Below the pieces are notes generated by a model. It ran no database searches, was not told where the DNA came from, and worked only from the letters and a program-made list of their open reading frames with translations. A stretch of DNA of 7,931 nucleotides from Actinomycetes bacterium. Its GTDB lineage: Bacteria > Actinomycetota > Acidimicrobiia > Acidimicrobiales > Acidimicrobiaceae. Within the stretch, counting starts at the first letter, position 1. Every line of letters begins with the position of its first letter. Location of the stretch: positions 1-7,931 of the forward strand of contig JAKAOC010000092.1 in the NCBI GenBank assembly GCA_021823385.1, in the 5' to 3' direction. Position numbers and translations under genes: made by a program. This document shows, piece after piece, positions 1 to 5,858 of the stretch.

Positions 1-1
1 C

Positions 2-358
2 GTCTCAAACCTGGGCATGATCGGCACCATCGCCGCCTGGGAACGTGGCCAGGAGTGGTTTGCCGCCACGCTCGCCCAACTCGACGCGAACCGCCACGCC
101 GTCGCGGAATTCGCGAAGTCCTCGGGTATCGGGTACCGCATGCCCGAGGGGACCTATTTGGCATGGCTCGACTTCTCGGCCTTCACGGACGCCGCCGACC
201 CCTCCGAGGCTCTTCTGGCCCGCGCCCGCGTGGGTCTTTCAGACGGCCCCGCCTTCGGCCCGGGGGGCGACGGACACGCACGGCTCAACTTCGCCACCAC
301 GCCCGCCAACCTCGCCGAGGCGCTCGGGCGGGTGGGCGCCGCACTTACTCATTTATGA
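2..358 (+). CDS. MalY/PatB-like PLP-dependent C-S lyase/aminotransferase, C-terminal fragment
   Basis: This is the last 118 residues of a gene that begins before the window; the frame is open from base 2 to the TGA at 356-358. The fragment matches the small C-terminal domain of fold-type I PLP enzymes of the MalY/PatB (cystathionine beta-lyase-like) branch. It has the opening SNLGMIGTIAAW, then a PEGTYLAWLDF segment, then VGLSDGPAFGPGGDGHARLNFATTP. In this family the Arg of the RLNFA motif binds the substrate carboxylate. The PLP lysine lies upstream and cannot be seen. Likely cytosolic, acting on cystathionine, cysteine-like or amino acid substrates; the exact reaction cannot be told from this part. 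The internal ATG at base 17 lies within the family-conserved region, so it is not the start. No clear link to the kdp genes. Confidence 0.85.
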   Translation, partial: VSNLGMIGTIAAWERGQEWFAATLAQLDANRHAVAEFAKSSGIGYRMPEGTYLAWLDFSAFTDAADPSEALLARARVGLSDGPAFGPGGDGHARLNFATTPANLAEALGRVGAALTHL

Positions 359-577
359 GCCAGCCGGCATAAACGGAGCCCCGCGACGTATCCCGAAACA
401 AGCCCCCGCGCGCGATCTTTGACCCCCAAAATACCCTCTCACCTGCTAGAGCGGAATTCGTGCGGGCACACACGATTAGCGCGACATTCTCCGGCTTGTG
501 TGGATACGAATGGTTATAATCGTTCCAACCTCGCCAGAGGTATGCAGGTCCTATCGGCGAATTGTGGGGGAAAAGCG
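359..577 (+). promoter_or_regulatory. Upstream region of the APC permease with a consensus -10 box
   Basis: This 219-bp stretch holds no convincing protein gene and is visibly less GC-rich than its neighbours around 430-530. A perfect TATAAT lies at 515-520 and would put the transcript start near 527. No good -35 is found at normal spacing: TTGTGT at 496-501 is only 13 bp away and the hexamer at 492-497 matches poorly. The promoter may therefore need an activator or another sigma determinant. The -10 sits at the centre of an imperfect 18-bp dyad, GAAnGnTTATAAnCnTTC (508-525), which could be an operator. No riboswitch-like structure or terminator for the preceding gene was recognised. Confidence 0.5.
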
Positions 578-610
578 ATGTTCTACTCCGGGCACGGCGC
601 CCATGGCTGA
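578..610 (+). CDS. Possible 10-codon upstream ORF overlapping the permease start
   Basis: The ATG at 578 follows a strong G-rich ribosome-binding stretch, GGGGG at 566-570, at about 7 nt spacing. It opens a 10-residue ORF, MFYSGHGAHG, ending in TGA at 608-610. The permease ATG at 603 lies inside its last codons as ATGGCTGA, an 8-nt overlap in another frame. An in-frame ATG at 542 could extend it to 22 residues, but its GAGG is too close to the start. The likely role is to deliver ribosomes to the permease start, which has no good ribosome-binding site of its own. The peptide resembles no attenuator run of one amino acid. Alternatives are that the permease starts at the in-frame GTG at 564, or that a base error splits its true N-terminus. 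Confidence 0.35.
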   Translation: MFYSGHGAHG

Positions 611-2066
611 GCGCGCCGTAGTTCTTGGCGGCCACAAGAAGCTCCGACTGCCCGACGCCGTGGCGCAGTCCGTCGGCTTCATGGGCCCGGTATTCTCGTC
701 CGCCTTCCTCATCCCGCTCCTGGTCGGCGTAAACGCATCCGGAACCGGCGCGGGTGCGGCCGCGCCGCTGTCGGTGGTCATCTCGACCATCGGGGTGCTG
801 GGGCTGGGCTGGATCATCTCCGAGTACGCCCGGCGCATCCACGCGGCCGGCTCGCTGTACGACTACGTGACCGACGGCCTCGGCGCCCGCATCGGAGCCG
901 GAGCCGGCTTCGCATATTACGGGGGGATCCTCGCCCTGGGCGCGGCGATCCTGGTGCTCATCGGTGGAACCATCCACGACACCTTGCAGGCCGAGTTCAA
1001 CATCGCTCCCATCCCGACCATCGGCTGGGACTTGATCCTGCTGATCGGGATCGGCGCCCTGCTGTACGCCGGAGTCTCGCTCTCCACCCGCACGCAGCTG
1101 GTCCTGGCGGTCATCTCACTCCTGGTGGTGACGGTATTCTTCATTAAGGTGATCGCCAAGGTGGGCTCGCACAACAGCCTCTTGGCGTTCTCGCCCTCCA
1201 CCTCGCCGACCGGAATGAAAGGCATCCTCTTCGGCGTGCTCTACGGGGTGCTGCTCTTCACCGGATTCGAGACCGCCGCCAACCTCGGGGAAGAGACCGA
1301 GCATCCCAAGCGCGACATCCCGCGCGCGGTGCTCTTCGCGCTTCTCCTTGCCGCCGGGTTTTACATCCTGGCCTCCTACGCCCAGGTCGCCGGATTTCAC
1401 TTTTCGCTGAAGGAGATCTCCAAGGCCGCCTCCGGCCCTCTCTTCGTGCTCGGGAGCCCCCCGAGCCAAGGGGGCTACGGTTCGGACTGGATCCGCCGCC
1501 TACTCGAGCTGGTGGTGGTACTGGACATGCTGGCGGTCTACATCGGGGTTTCGGTATCGGCCTCGCGAGGGATCTTCGCCATGGCGCGCGATTCCCGCCT
1601 GCCCGGGCGCCTCACCACCATCTCCGCCACGCGCAAGACTCCGGTCGGCGCCTCCACCCTGGTGGTCGCGGTCTACGCCATAGTCATCGGCGTGACCGAG
1701 TGGTGGACGGGGCTCTTCTCCCTGCCCCAGACTCCGCACTACGCCGCCATGTTCAGCTGGCTTGCCACCTTCGGGCCTTTTGCCTTGGCGCTTGTCTACC
1801 TGCTCATGACCATCGGAGCGGTAAGGGGCCTGGCCGACCACCCGCGCCGGTGGGCCGTCTGGCTCGCTTCCGTCGTGGGGGCGGTGACGGTCATCTCCGC
1901 GCTTTTCGGCTCGATCTACAAGGTCCCCATGCCCACGGTCTCGGCCTCCTGGGCCGCTCTGGGCTGGTTCGTGGTCGGGATGATCGTCATGTCGGTCATT
2001 CCCGCAAAGGCAAAGGGCGCCTCCCCCGCGACCGAAGCCGCGGGAGAGATCGCCGTCGGGTCCTGA
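603..2066 (+). CDS. APC-superfamily amino acid permease
   Basis: A 487-residue integral membrane protein, typical length for the APC (amino acid-polyamine-organocation) superfamily, with about 12 hydrophobic segments from residue 20 to 466. The N-terminus LRLPDAVAQSVGFMGP corresponds to the conserved first helix. AAGSLYDYV (81-89) and GFETAANLGEETEHPKRDIP (221-240) are family signatures, the latter typical of COG0531-type permeases. It probably imports an amino acid or related amine by cation coupling; the substrate cannot be read from sequence. The start at 603 is chosen because it gives a short cytoplasmic tail before helix 1. Upstream in-frame GTG codons at 498 and 564 would add residues with no family character. 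It converges on kdpE. The APC superfamily includes the K+ importer KimA, but the C-terminal soluble domain expected of KimA is absent here. Confidence 0.88.
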   Translation: MAERAVVLGGHKKLRLPDAVAQSVGFMGPVFSSAFLIPLLVGVNASGTGAGAAAPLSVVISTIGVLGLGWIISEYARRIHAAGSLYDYVTDGLGARIGAGAGFAYYGGILALGAAILVLIGGTIHDTLQAEFNIAPIPTIGWDLILLIGIGALLYAGVSLSTRTQLVLAVISLLVVTVFFIKVIAKVGSHNSLLAFSPSTSPTGMKGILFGVLYGVLLFTGFETAANLGEETEHPKRDIPRAVLFALLLAAGFYILASYAQVAGFHFSLKEISKAASGPLFVLGSPPSQGGYGSDWIRRLLELVVVLDMLAVYIGVSVSASRGIFAMARDSRLPGRLTTISATRKTPVGASTLVVAVYAIVIGVTEWWTGLFSLPQTPHYAAMFSWLATFGPFALALVYLLMTIGAVRGLADHPRRWAVWLASVVGAVTVISALFGSIYKVPMPTVSASWAALGWFVVGMIVMSVIPAKAKGASPATEAAGEIAVGS

Positions 2067-2123
2067 GCACAAAGCAATCCGGCCATCGCGATGTGAGCGG
2101 TCCCCAGGAAGGGTCCGTTCCCC

Positions 2124-2143
2124 GGGGCGCCTTTAGGCGCCTT
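2124..2143. terminator. GC-rich hairpin at the convergent gene ends
   Basis: GGCGCC-TTTA-GGCGCC (2126-2141) is a perfect 6-bp stem with a 4-nt loop, extendable on the plus strand by two G-T pairs. It covers the kdpE stop codon (TAA on the minus strand, 2133-2135) and lies 60 bp after the permease stop. It could act in both directions, but neither side carries a run of T, so it is not a classical intrinsic terminator. The remaining bases 2067-2123 show nothing else clear. Confidence 0.35.
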
Positions 2144-2828
2144 CGGGACGCTGCGCCGAGCTCAGCTGGTAACCCACTCCGGGGGTCGTGCGCAGCCGCC
2201 ACCCCTGCGCCCCCAGCTTGCGCCGCAGGCGGTTTATGTAGACGCGCAGGTAGTTGGTCTCGCTACCGTAGCCGAGCCCCCAGACCTCGCGCAGGATCAC
2301 CTGGTGGGTGCAGATCCGGTCCACGTTCCGTGCCAGGAAGCCGAGCAGCTCGAACTCGCGTGCCGTCAGCTGCAACGGCTCACCGTCCACCGTCACCTGC
2401 CGCGCGGCCGCGTCCAACACGATGCCTCCCACCTCGACGACGGGCGCCTCCTTGCCTGAGCCGGCCGGCGTCCGGTGGCGCAGGGCAACCCGGATGCGTG
2501 CCTCCAGCTCGGCCATGGAGAAGGGCTTGGTGACGTAATCGTCCGCCCCTTCGTCGAGCGCCAGCACCTTGCGACGCTCGTCGCCCGCCGCCGAAAGCAC
2601 GACGATCGGCACGGTGGACCACTCCCGAAGCCGCCGGCAAACCTCGATGCCGTCCATATCCGGAAGGCCGAGGTCCAGCACCACCAGGTCGGGCGTCCCC
2701 GTGGCGGCCAGCTGCAGCCCGGTGACTCCGTTGGGGGCGGTGTGCAGCTCGTATCCCCGAGCTTGCAGCCCGATACGCAGGGCCTTGGTCAGCGCGGGGT
2801 CGTCGTCGATGATGAGGACGCTGGTCAT
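2133..2828 (-). CDS. kdpE: KdpE, OmpR-family response regulator of the kdp operon
   Basis: A 231-residue two-domain regulator. The receiver domain (about 1-118) has the acidic pocket D8-D9-D10, the phosphoacceptor D52 in VVLDLGLPDMDG, S79 and K101 (KPF). The winged-helix DNA-binding domain (about 132-224) ends in TTPGVGYQL, with TNYLRVYINRLRRKL (191-205) as the probable recognition helix; this (T/S)-x-YLR-(I/V)-Y pattern is characteristic of KdpE. When phosphorylated it should activate kdpFABC. Its ATG overlaps the kinase stop as ATGA (2825-2828), so the two are translationally coupled. A GGGGG lies about 10 nt before the ATG. Its probable targets are the GTTRAC repeats at 5701-5750. The kinase-then-regulator order matches the usual kdpDE arrangement. 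Confidence 0.93.
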   Translation of the reverse strand: MTSVLIIDDDPALTKALRIGLQARGYELHTAPNGVTGLQLAATGTPDLVVLDLGLPDMDGIEVCRRLREWSTVPIVVLSAAGDERRKVLALDEGADDYVTKPFSMAELEARIRVALRHRTPAGSGKEAPVVEVGGIVLDAAARQVTVDGEPLQLTAREFELLGFLARNVDRICTHQVILREVWGLGYGSETNYLRVYINRLRRKLGAQGWRLRTTPGVGYQLSSAQRPEGA

Positions 2829-4372
2829 GACAATGGCACCCCCGGATGCGAACCAGGCAGCTCCACCACGAAACGGGTTCCCTCCGGGTATGAGGAGTCC
2901 ACGCTTATACGCCCTCCGTGTGCCTCCACGAATGCCTTTGCGATCGCCAGCCCCAGCCCGGCTCGGCCCGCGCCCCCGGCCGTGAAGTAGGGGTCGAAGA
3001 TGCGCTCGGCCAGCCGGGCCGGAATCCCCGGTCCGCGGTCCGAGACCGAAATCGTCACCCGGCCACCGCTCGCGAAGGCTGCGATCTCCACCCGGGAGCC
3101 GGCGGGAGCGTAACGTGCGGCGTTCTCCATCAGATTGGCAAGCACATGGGACATGAGCAGGCGGTCCACCACCACCCGCACCCCGGCCGAGGCGGGGTCG
3201 ATGGCGAAGGCCTCCCGGGAGGCCTCCGGCCCCACCAGCGCCTCCGCCTCGGCTGCCAGCTCACCCACGCCCACCTGCTCCCATCGCAGCTCGAAGGCTC
3301 CCGCTTCGATGCGGGAGAGGTCGAGGAGGCTGGAGACCAGCCTGGTCAGCGTGTCCGTCTGGGATTCCGCGGTGCGCAGCAGCTCGGCACGGTCGGCCGG
3401 GGAAATCACGAGATCGGGATCGCCCAGATCCGAGAGGGCCGCCTTCACCGAGGAGAGCGGGCTGCGCAGGTCGTGGGAGACCATGGCCAGGAGCGCTCGC
3501 CTCCACTCGCCCAGCTCCTCGAGGGCCCGGGCACGAATCGCGTCCTCGCGGAGCTGGCTCTGGCGGATCGCCACCGCGGCGTGATTGGCGAAAGTGCGCG
3601 CAACTTCGGACGATGAGCCCGGATCGCCCTCGCCTTTGACCACCAGGACGCCGAGCATTCCGTCGGTGGTGGCCAGCGGTATCGTCCGCACCTGGCCACC
3701 CCGGCGGGAGTCGAGCCGGTCGGAGAGCGCCTCGGCGGTGGCGGCCGGGAGGACTCGGGCGATCTCGGCTTCGCTCATGGGCACGCCGGCCCCGGCCACC
3801 ACCTCCAGCCGCCCTTCGCGTGGCAGCAGCACCACCACCGTGGAGTAGCCCATTCCGGCCACCAGGCTCTCCGCGACCACCCTCAGCACCACCTCCAGCG
3901 GCTTTCCTTCGATGAGAAGCTCCGACAGCCGCAGCAGGCCGCGCGCCTCCTCGGTACGGTGCTCCGCCGCGGCCCTGGCGTCGTCGAGGCCGGAAACCAC
4001 CCTGGCGACAAGCAGGAGCACGAGTGCGTAGACCCCGAGCGCGACCCAGTTCTGCGCCGCTCCCACCGAGAGGGTGTAATAGGGCGGAATGAAGACGACG
4101 TCGTATACGACGAAGCCCATCACCACTCCCACCAGGCCGACTCCCAGGCCGCCGGCGGTCACCCCCACCACCACCGGGACCACCAGCACCAGTGCCGTGG
4201 TCGCCTCGCTGAGGGATCCCCTGAGCAGGAACATCGGCACCGCCAGCAGCACCATCGAGGCCGTCATCGCCACATAGGCCATGGCCAGCCGCCTTGGCGG
4301 GCGCCGCCTGAGCGTCCAGAGCCGCGGTCTGCCGCCGCCCCCGGAGAGAATTATCCCGGCAAGAGAACTCAT
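2825..4372 (-). CDS. kdpD: KdpD C-terminal half: membrane sensor histidine kinase (DUF4118-GAF-HisKA-HATPase)
   Basis: A 515-residue kinase equal to the C-terminal part of KdpD. After a basic tail (1-30, rich in Arg), four closely packed hydrophobic segments span about 31-125 (the KdpD-type DUF4118 membrane region). A GAF-like domain (about 140-275) follows, then the dimerisation/phosphoacceptor helix with H300 in MVSHDLRSPLSSVKAAL. The ATPase domain shows the N box (LMENAARYAP, N417), G1 (DRGPGIP, 445-451), F box (FDPYF) and G2 (GLGLAIAK, 472-479). All catalytic motifs are intact. It lacks the Walker-containing KdpD sensor and Usp domains, which are encoded divergently at 4517. The ATG at 4372 follows a good AGAGGAAG ribosome-binding site (4377-4384 on the minus strand), so it is a genuine start and not a truncation. 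It overlaps kdpE by ATGA. It likely phosphorylates and dephosphorylates KdpE at the membrane. Confidence 0.9.
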   Translation of the reverse strand: MSSLAGIILSGGGGRPRLWTLRRRPPRRLAMAYVAMTASMVLLAVPMFLLRGSLSEATTALVLVVPVVVGVTAGGLGVGLVGVVMGFVVYDVVFIPPYYTLSVGAAQNWVALGVYALVLLLVARVVSGLDDARAAAEHRTEEARGLLRLSELLIEGKPLEVVLRVVAESLVAGMGYSTVVVLLPREGRLEVVAGAGVPMSEAEIARVLPAATAEALSDRLDSRRGGQVRTIPLATTDGMLGVLVVKGEGDPGSSSEVARTFANHAAVAIRQSQLREDAIRARALEELGEWRRALLAMVSHDLRSPLSSVKAALSDLGDPDLVISPADRAELLRTAESQTDTLTRLVSSLLDLSRIEAGAFELRWEQVGVGELAAEAEALVGPEASREAFAIDPASAGVRVVVDRLLMSHVLANLMENAARYAPAGSRVEIAAFASGGRVTISVSDRGPGIPARLAERIFDPYFTAGGAGRAGLGLAIAKAFVEAHGGRISVDSSYPEGTRFVVELPGSHPGVPLS

Positions 4373-4516
4373 GGCGCTTCCTCTGCGCGTCAGGCGCGAA
4401 CGCCCCCTTGGTGCGCCTAGAGCCTACAGCGGCGCCACAGCGTGTGGCGGGAGGCCGGCCCCGGGCCGGGGAGAGGGCTCCGCCCTTCCGGCTCCCAGGG
4501 CGCTATCATCCATCCC
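4373..4516. promoter_or_regulatory. Divergent regulatory region between the two kdpD halves
   Basis: This 144-bp gap must hold promoters for the minus-strand kinase-kdpE operon and the plus-strand sensor/Usp gene. On the plus side, TATCAT at 4504-4509 ends 7 nt before the ATG at 4517, consistent with a leaderless transcript starting at or beside the A of the ATG; no clear -35 is seen. On the minus side, TAGGCT (4421-4426) is a weak -10 candidate. A second GC inverted repeat (CCGGCC, 3 nt, GGCCGG) lies around 4454-4468 and may be chance in such GC-rich sequence. None of the GTTRAC boxes found before kdpF occur here. Confidence 0.5.
4433..4449. promoter_or_regulatory. 17-bp inverted repeat, candidate operator
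   Basis: CGCCACA-GCG-TGTGGCG is a perfect dyad with 7-bp arms and a 3-bp centre. It sits in the middle of the divergent region, about 60 bp from the kinase start and 68 bp from the sensor/Usp start. The size and symmetry fit a dimeric regulator that could control both halves of KdpD together. The regulator is unknown, and the motif does not resemble the GTTRAC repeats before kdpF. Confidence 0.4.
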
Positions 4517-5686
4517 ATGACGCCCTCGACCCCCTCCCCGGGAGACACCGCCTCGCTGGTGGAGCGCGCCGGACGCTTCCGCATCTATCTCGGCCCCGCG
4601 GCCGGGGTCGGAAAGACGGTGGCCATGCTGGACGAGGGGCTGCGTCGCAAGGAGAGAGGGGCCGACGTGGTGGTCGGACTGGTGGAGACCCACGGGCGCC
4701 CCTACACCGCCTCCAAGCTCGACGCGCTGGAAGTGGTCCCCAGGCGCAAGGTCGACTATCGGGGCACCGTCTTCGAGGAGATGGACACCGAGGCCATCCT
4801 CGCGCGCAGGCCGGAGCTGGTACTGGTGGACGAGCTGGCCCATACCAACATCCCCGCCCCCGGCTTCAACGATAAGCGCTGGCAGGACGTCCTGCGGATC
4901 CTGGACGCCGGGATTAGCGTCATTACCACCGTCAACATCCAGCACATCGAATCCCTCGCCGACGCGGTCGAGGAGATGACCTCGGCCAAGGTGGCCGAGC
5001 GCGTCCCCGACTGGGTGGTGCGCAGAGCGGACCAGGTGGAGCTGGTGGACTCCTCGCCGGAGCAGCTGCGCAGGCGTCTGCTGCACGGGAACGTATACCC
5101 CGCCGCGCGTGTGACCGAAGCCCTGACCAACTTCTTCCGCACCGAGAACCTCACGGCCCTGCGCGAGCTGACGCTGCGCTTCGTGGCTGACGAGACCGAG
5201 GAGGAGATGATCTCCTACCTGGAGCGGCTGGGTGCGCTCGGCCGGTGGGAGACCACCGAGCGGATCATGGTGGCGATCACCCCGGCTCCGGGCTGGCAGC
5301 AGGTCATGCACCGGGCCGCGCGCATGGCCCGCCGCGCCAAGGCCGAGCTCTGGGCGGTCCACGCCCTCACCGACGAGGCCGGCTTCAGCGCCTCCGATGA
5401 GGAGATGGCCGAGATCAAGGAGCTCGCCGAAGCGCTCGGCGCCCGCTGGGAAGAGCTGACCGGCCCGGACGTGGCCCGAACCATCGTCACCTTCGCCAAG
5501 CACGCCCGCGTAACCCAGATCGTGGTCGGCTCCTCGCGGCGCAGCCGCTGGAAGGAGCTGCGCGGGGGCTCGGTTCTGGGCAAGATGATGCGCGAGGCCG
5601 GCCTGGCCGGCATCGACGTTCACGTCATCGCCCGGCGAGAGCACGATGACGAAACCTCGGAGCAGATCGGCGGAACCGAGAGCTGA
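4517..5686 (+). CDS. kdpD: Stand-alone KdpD N-terminal sensor domain with Usp domain
   Basis: A 389-residue soluble protein matching the cytoplasmic N-terminal half of KdpD. Residues about 19-228 form the KdpD domain, with Walker A GPAAGVGKT (26-34, K33) and Walker B-like LVLVDELAHTN (101-111). The highly conserved TTVNIQHIESL follows, then a universal stress protein-like domain (about 248-372). It stops just where KdpD would enter its membrane region, and has no kinase motifs. In full-length KdpD this part tunes kinase/phosphatase balance in response to cell conditions. Here it probably acts in trans on the divergent kinase. The ATG at 4517 is preferred: family similarity begins soon after it, and a -10-like TATCAT lies 7 nt upstream, pointing to leaderless translation. 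The in-frame GTG at 4442 would add 25 residues without family character. No ribosome-binding site is seen. Confidence 0.9.
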   Translation: MTPSTPSPGDTASLVERAGRFRIYLGPAAGVGKTVAMLDEGLRRKERGADVVVGLVETHGRPYTASKLDALEVVPRRKVDYRGTVFEEMDTEAILARRPELVLVDELAHTNIPAPGFNDKRWQDVLRILDAGISVITTVNIQHIESLADAVEEMTSAKVAERVPDWVVRRADQVELVDSSPEQLRRRLLHGNVYPAARVTEALTNFFRTENLTALRELTLRFVADETEEEMISYLERLGALGRWETTERIMVAITPAPGWQQVMHRAARMARRAKAELWAVHALTDEAGFSASDEEMAEIKELAEALGARWEELTGPDVARTIVTFAKHARVTQIVVGSSRRSRWKELRGGSVLGKMMREAGLAGIDVHVIARREHDDETSEQIGGTES

Positions 5687-5698
5687 GCCAACTTCGGT

Positions 5699-5750
5699 TT
5701 CGTTAACGAATTGTTGACGCGGACGGCCCGAGCGTTAACGCCCGGTTGAC
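5699..5750 (+). promoter_or_regulatory. Tandem CGTTAACG-N4-GTTGAC repeats, probable KdpE operator
   Basis: CGTTAACG-N4-GTTGAC occurs at 5701-5718 and again at 5733-5750, identical in all 14 defined bases and offset by 32 bp. Read as GTTRAC half-sites the starts are 5702, 5713, 5734 and 5745, with spacings of 11, 21 and 11 bp, so all four lie on about the same face of the helix. OmpR-family regulators typically bind direct repeats about 10-11 bp apart, so KdpE is the obvious candidate. Each GTTAAC also centres a palindrome: TTCGTTAACGAA (5699-5710) is perfect and CCGaGCGTTAACGCcCGG (5728-5745) has one mismatch. A/T-rich GTTAAC twice in 40 bp is striking in this GC background. Confidence 0.65.
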
Positions 5751-5774
5751 ATGCCCGGCCGTAGCTTCGAAGCC
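5746..5774 (+). promoter_or_regulatory. Candidate kdp operon promoter
   Basis: TAGCTT at 5762-5767 ends 7 nt before the micro-ORF ATG at 5775, the same geometry as the sensor/Usp gene, suggesting a leaderless transcript. TTGACA (5746-5751) matches the -35 consensus but is only 10 bp from TAGCTT, too close for a normal pair, so it may serve as the activator site. If +1 is near 5775, the second repeat covers about -42 to -25, overlapping the -35 position. The perfect 10-bp palindrome GCTTCGAAGC (5764-5773) overlaps the -10. The exact start site is uncertain. Confidence 0.4.
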
Positions 5775-5858
5775 ATGGCAGACATCTTGGCAATCCTGGG
5801 CGTCGTGGTCTTCGGCCTGGCCGGCCTGGGTCTCGTGGAACTCCTGGAGCGGCTGTGA
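5775..5858 (+). CDS. 27-residue hydrophobic micro-ORF upstream of kdpF
   Basis: This small ORF begins MADILAILGV and ends ELLERL with TGA at 5856-5858. Residues 3-22 form one uninterrupted hydrophobic stretch long enough to span a membrane, with acidic and basic residues at the C-terminal edge. Its stop overlaps the kdpF GTG by 4 nt (GTGA), and its GGAG at 5846-5849 is the kdpF ribosome-binding site, so it is tied into the operon. It is not kdpF itself, because it lacks the C-terminal (K/R)PE(K/R)F motif. From memory, other kdp operons carry comparable tiny hydrophobic ORFs just before kdpF, usually unannotated; this was not checked. It may be an accessory membrane peptide of the Kdp complex or only a coupling leader. 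Confidence 0.6.
   Translation: MADILAILGVVVFGLAGLGLVELLERL

Noticed and set aside
419..610. 63-codon frame starting at 419 as a real gene
   Set aside because: Its start has no ribosome-binding site and its first half lies upstream of the promoter -10. Only the last 10-22 codons are plausibly translated.
345..977. Minus-strand open frame of 210 codons over the permease promoter
   Set aside because: It has no ribosome-binding site or domain signature, and it overlaps a clear permease N-terminus and promoter.
1700..2533. Plus-strand open frame of 277 codons spanning the end of the permease and into kdpE
   Set aside because: It crosses two well-supported genes in the wrong frame, is dominated by Arg, Pro, Ala and Gly, and has no family features.
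2825..2828. Frameshift at the kinase-kdpE junction
   Set aside because: The ATGA overlap joins two complete, intact proteins and is the normal coupled arrangement.
4424..5644. Long minus-strand open frame (406 codons) opposite the sensor/Usp gene
   Set aside because: It is a GC-bias shadow of the KdpD sensor gene. It has no recognisable domain, and its composition is that of a reverse-read coding sequence.
5687..5774. K+ or c-di-AMP riboswitch before the kdp operon
   Set aside because: The gap is only 88 bp, is filled by operator-like repeats, and the transcript probably starts at or near the first ATG, leaving no room for a leader RNA.
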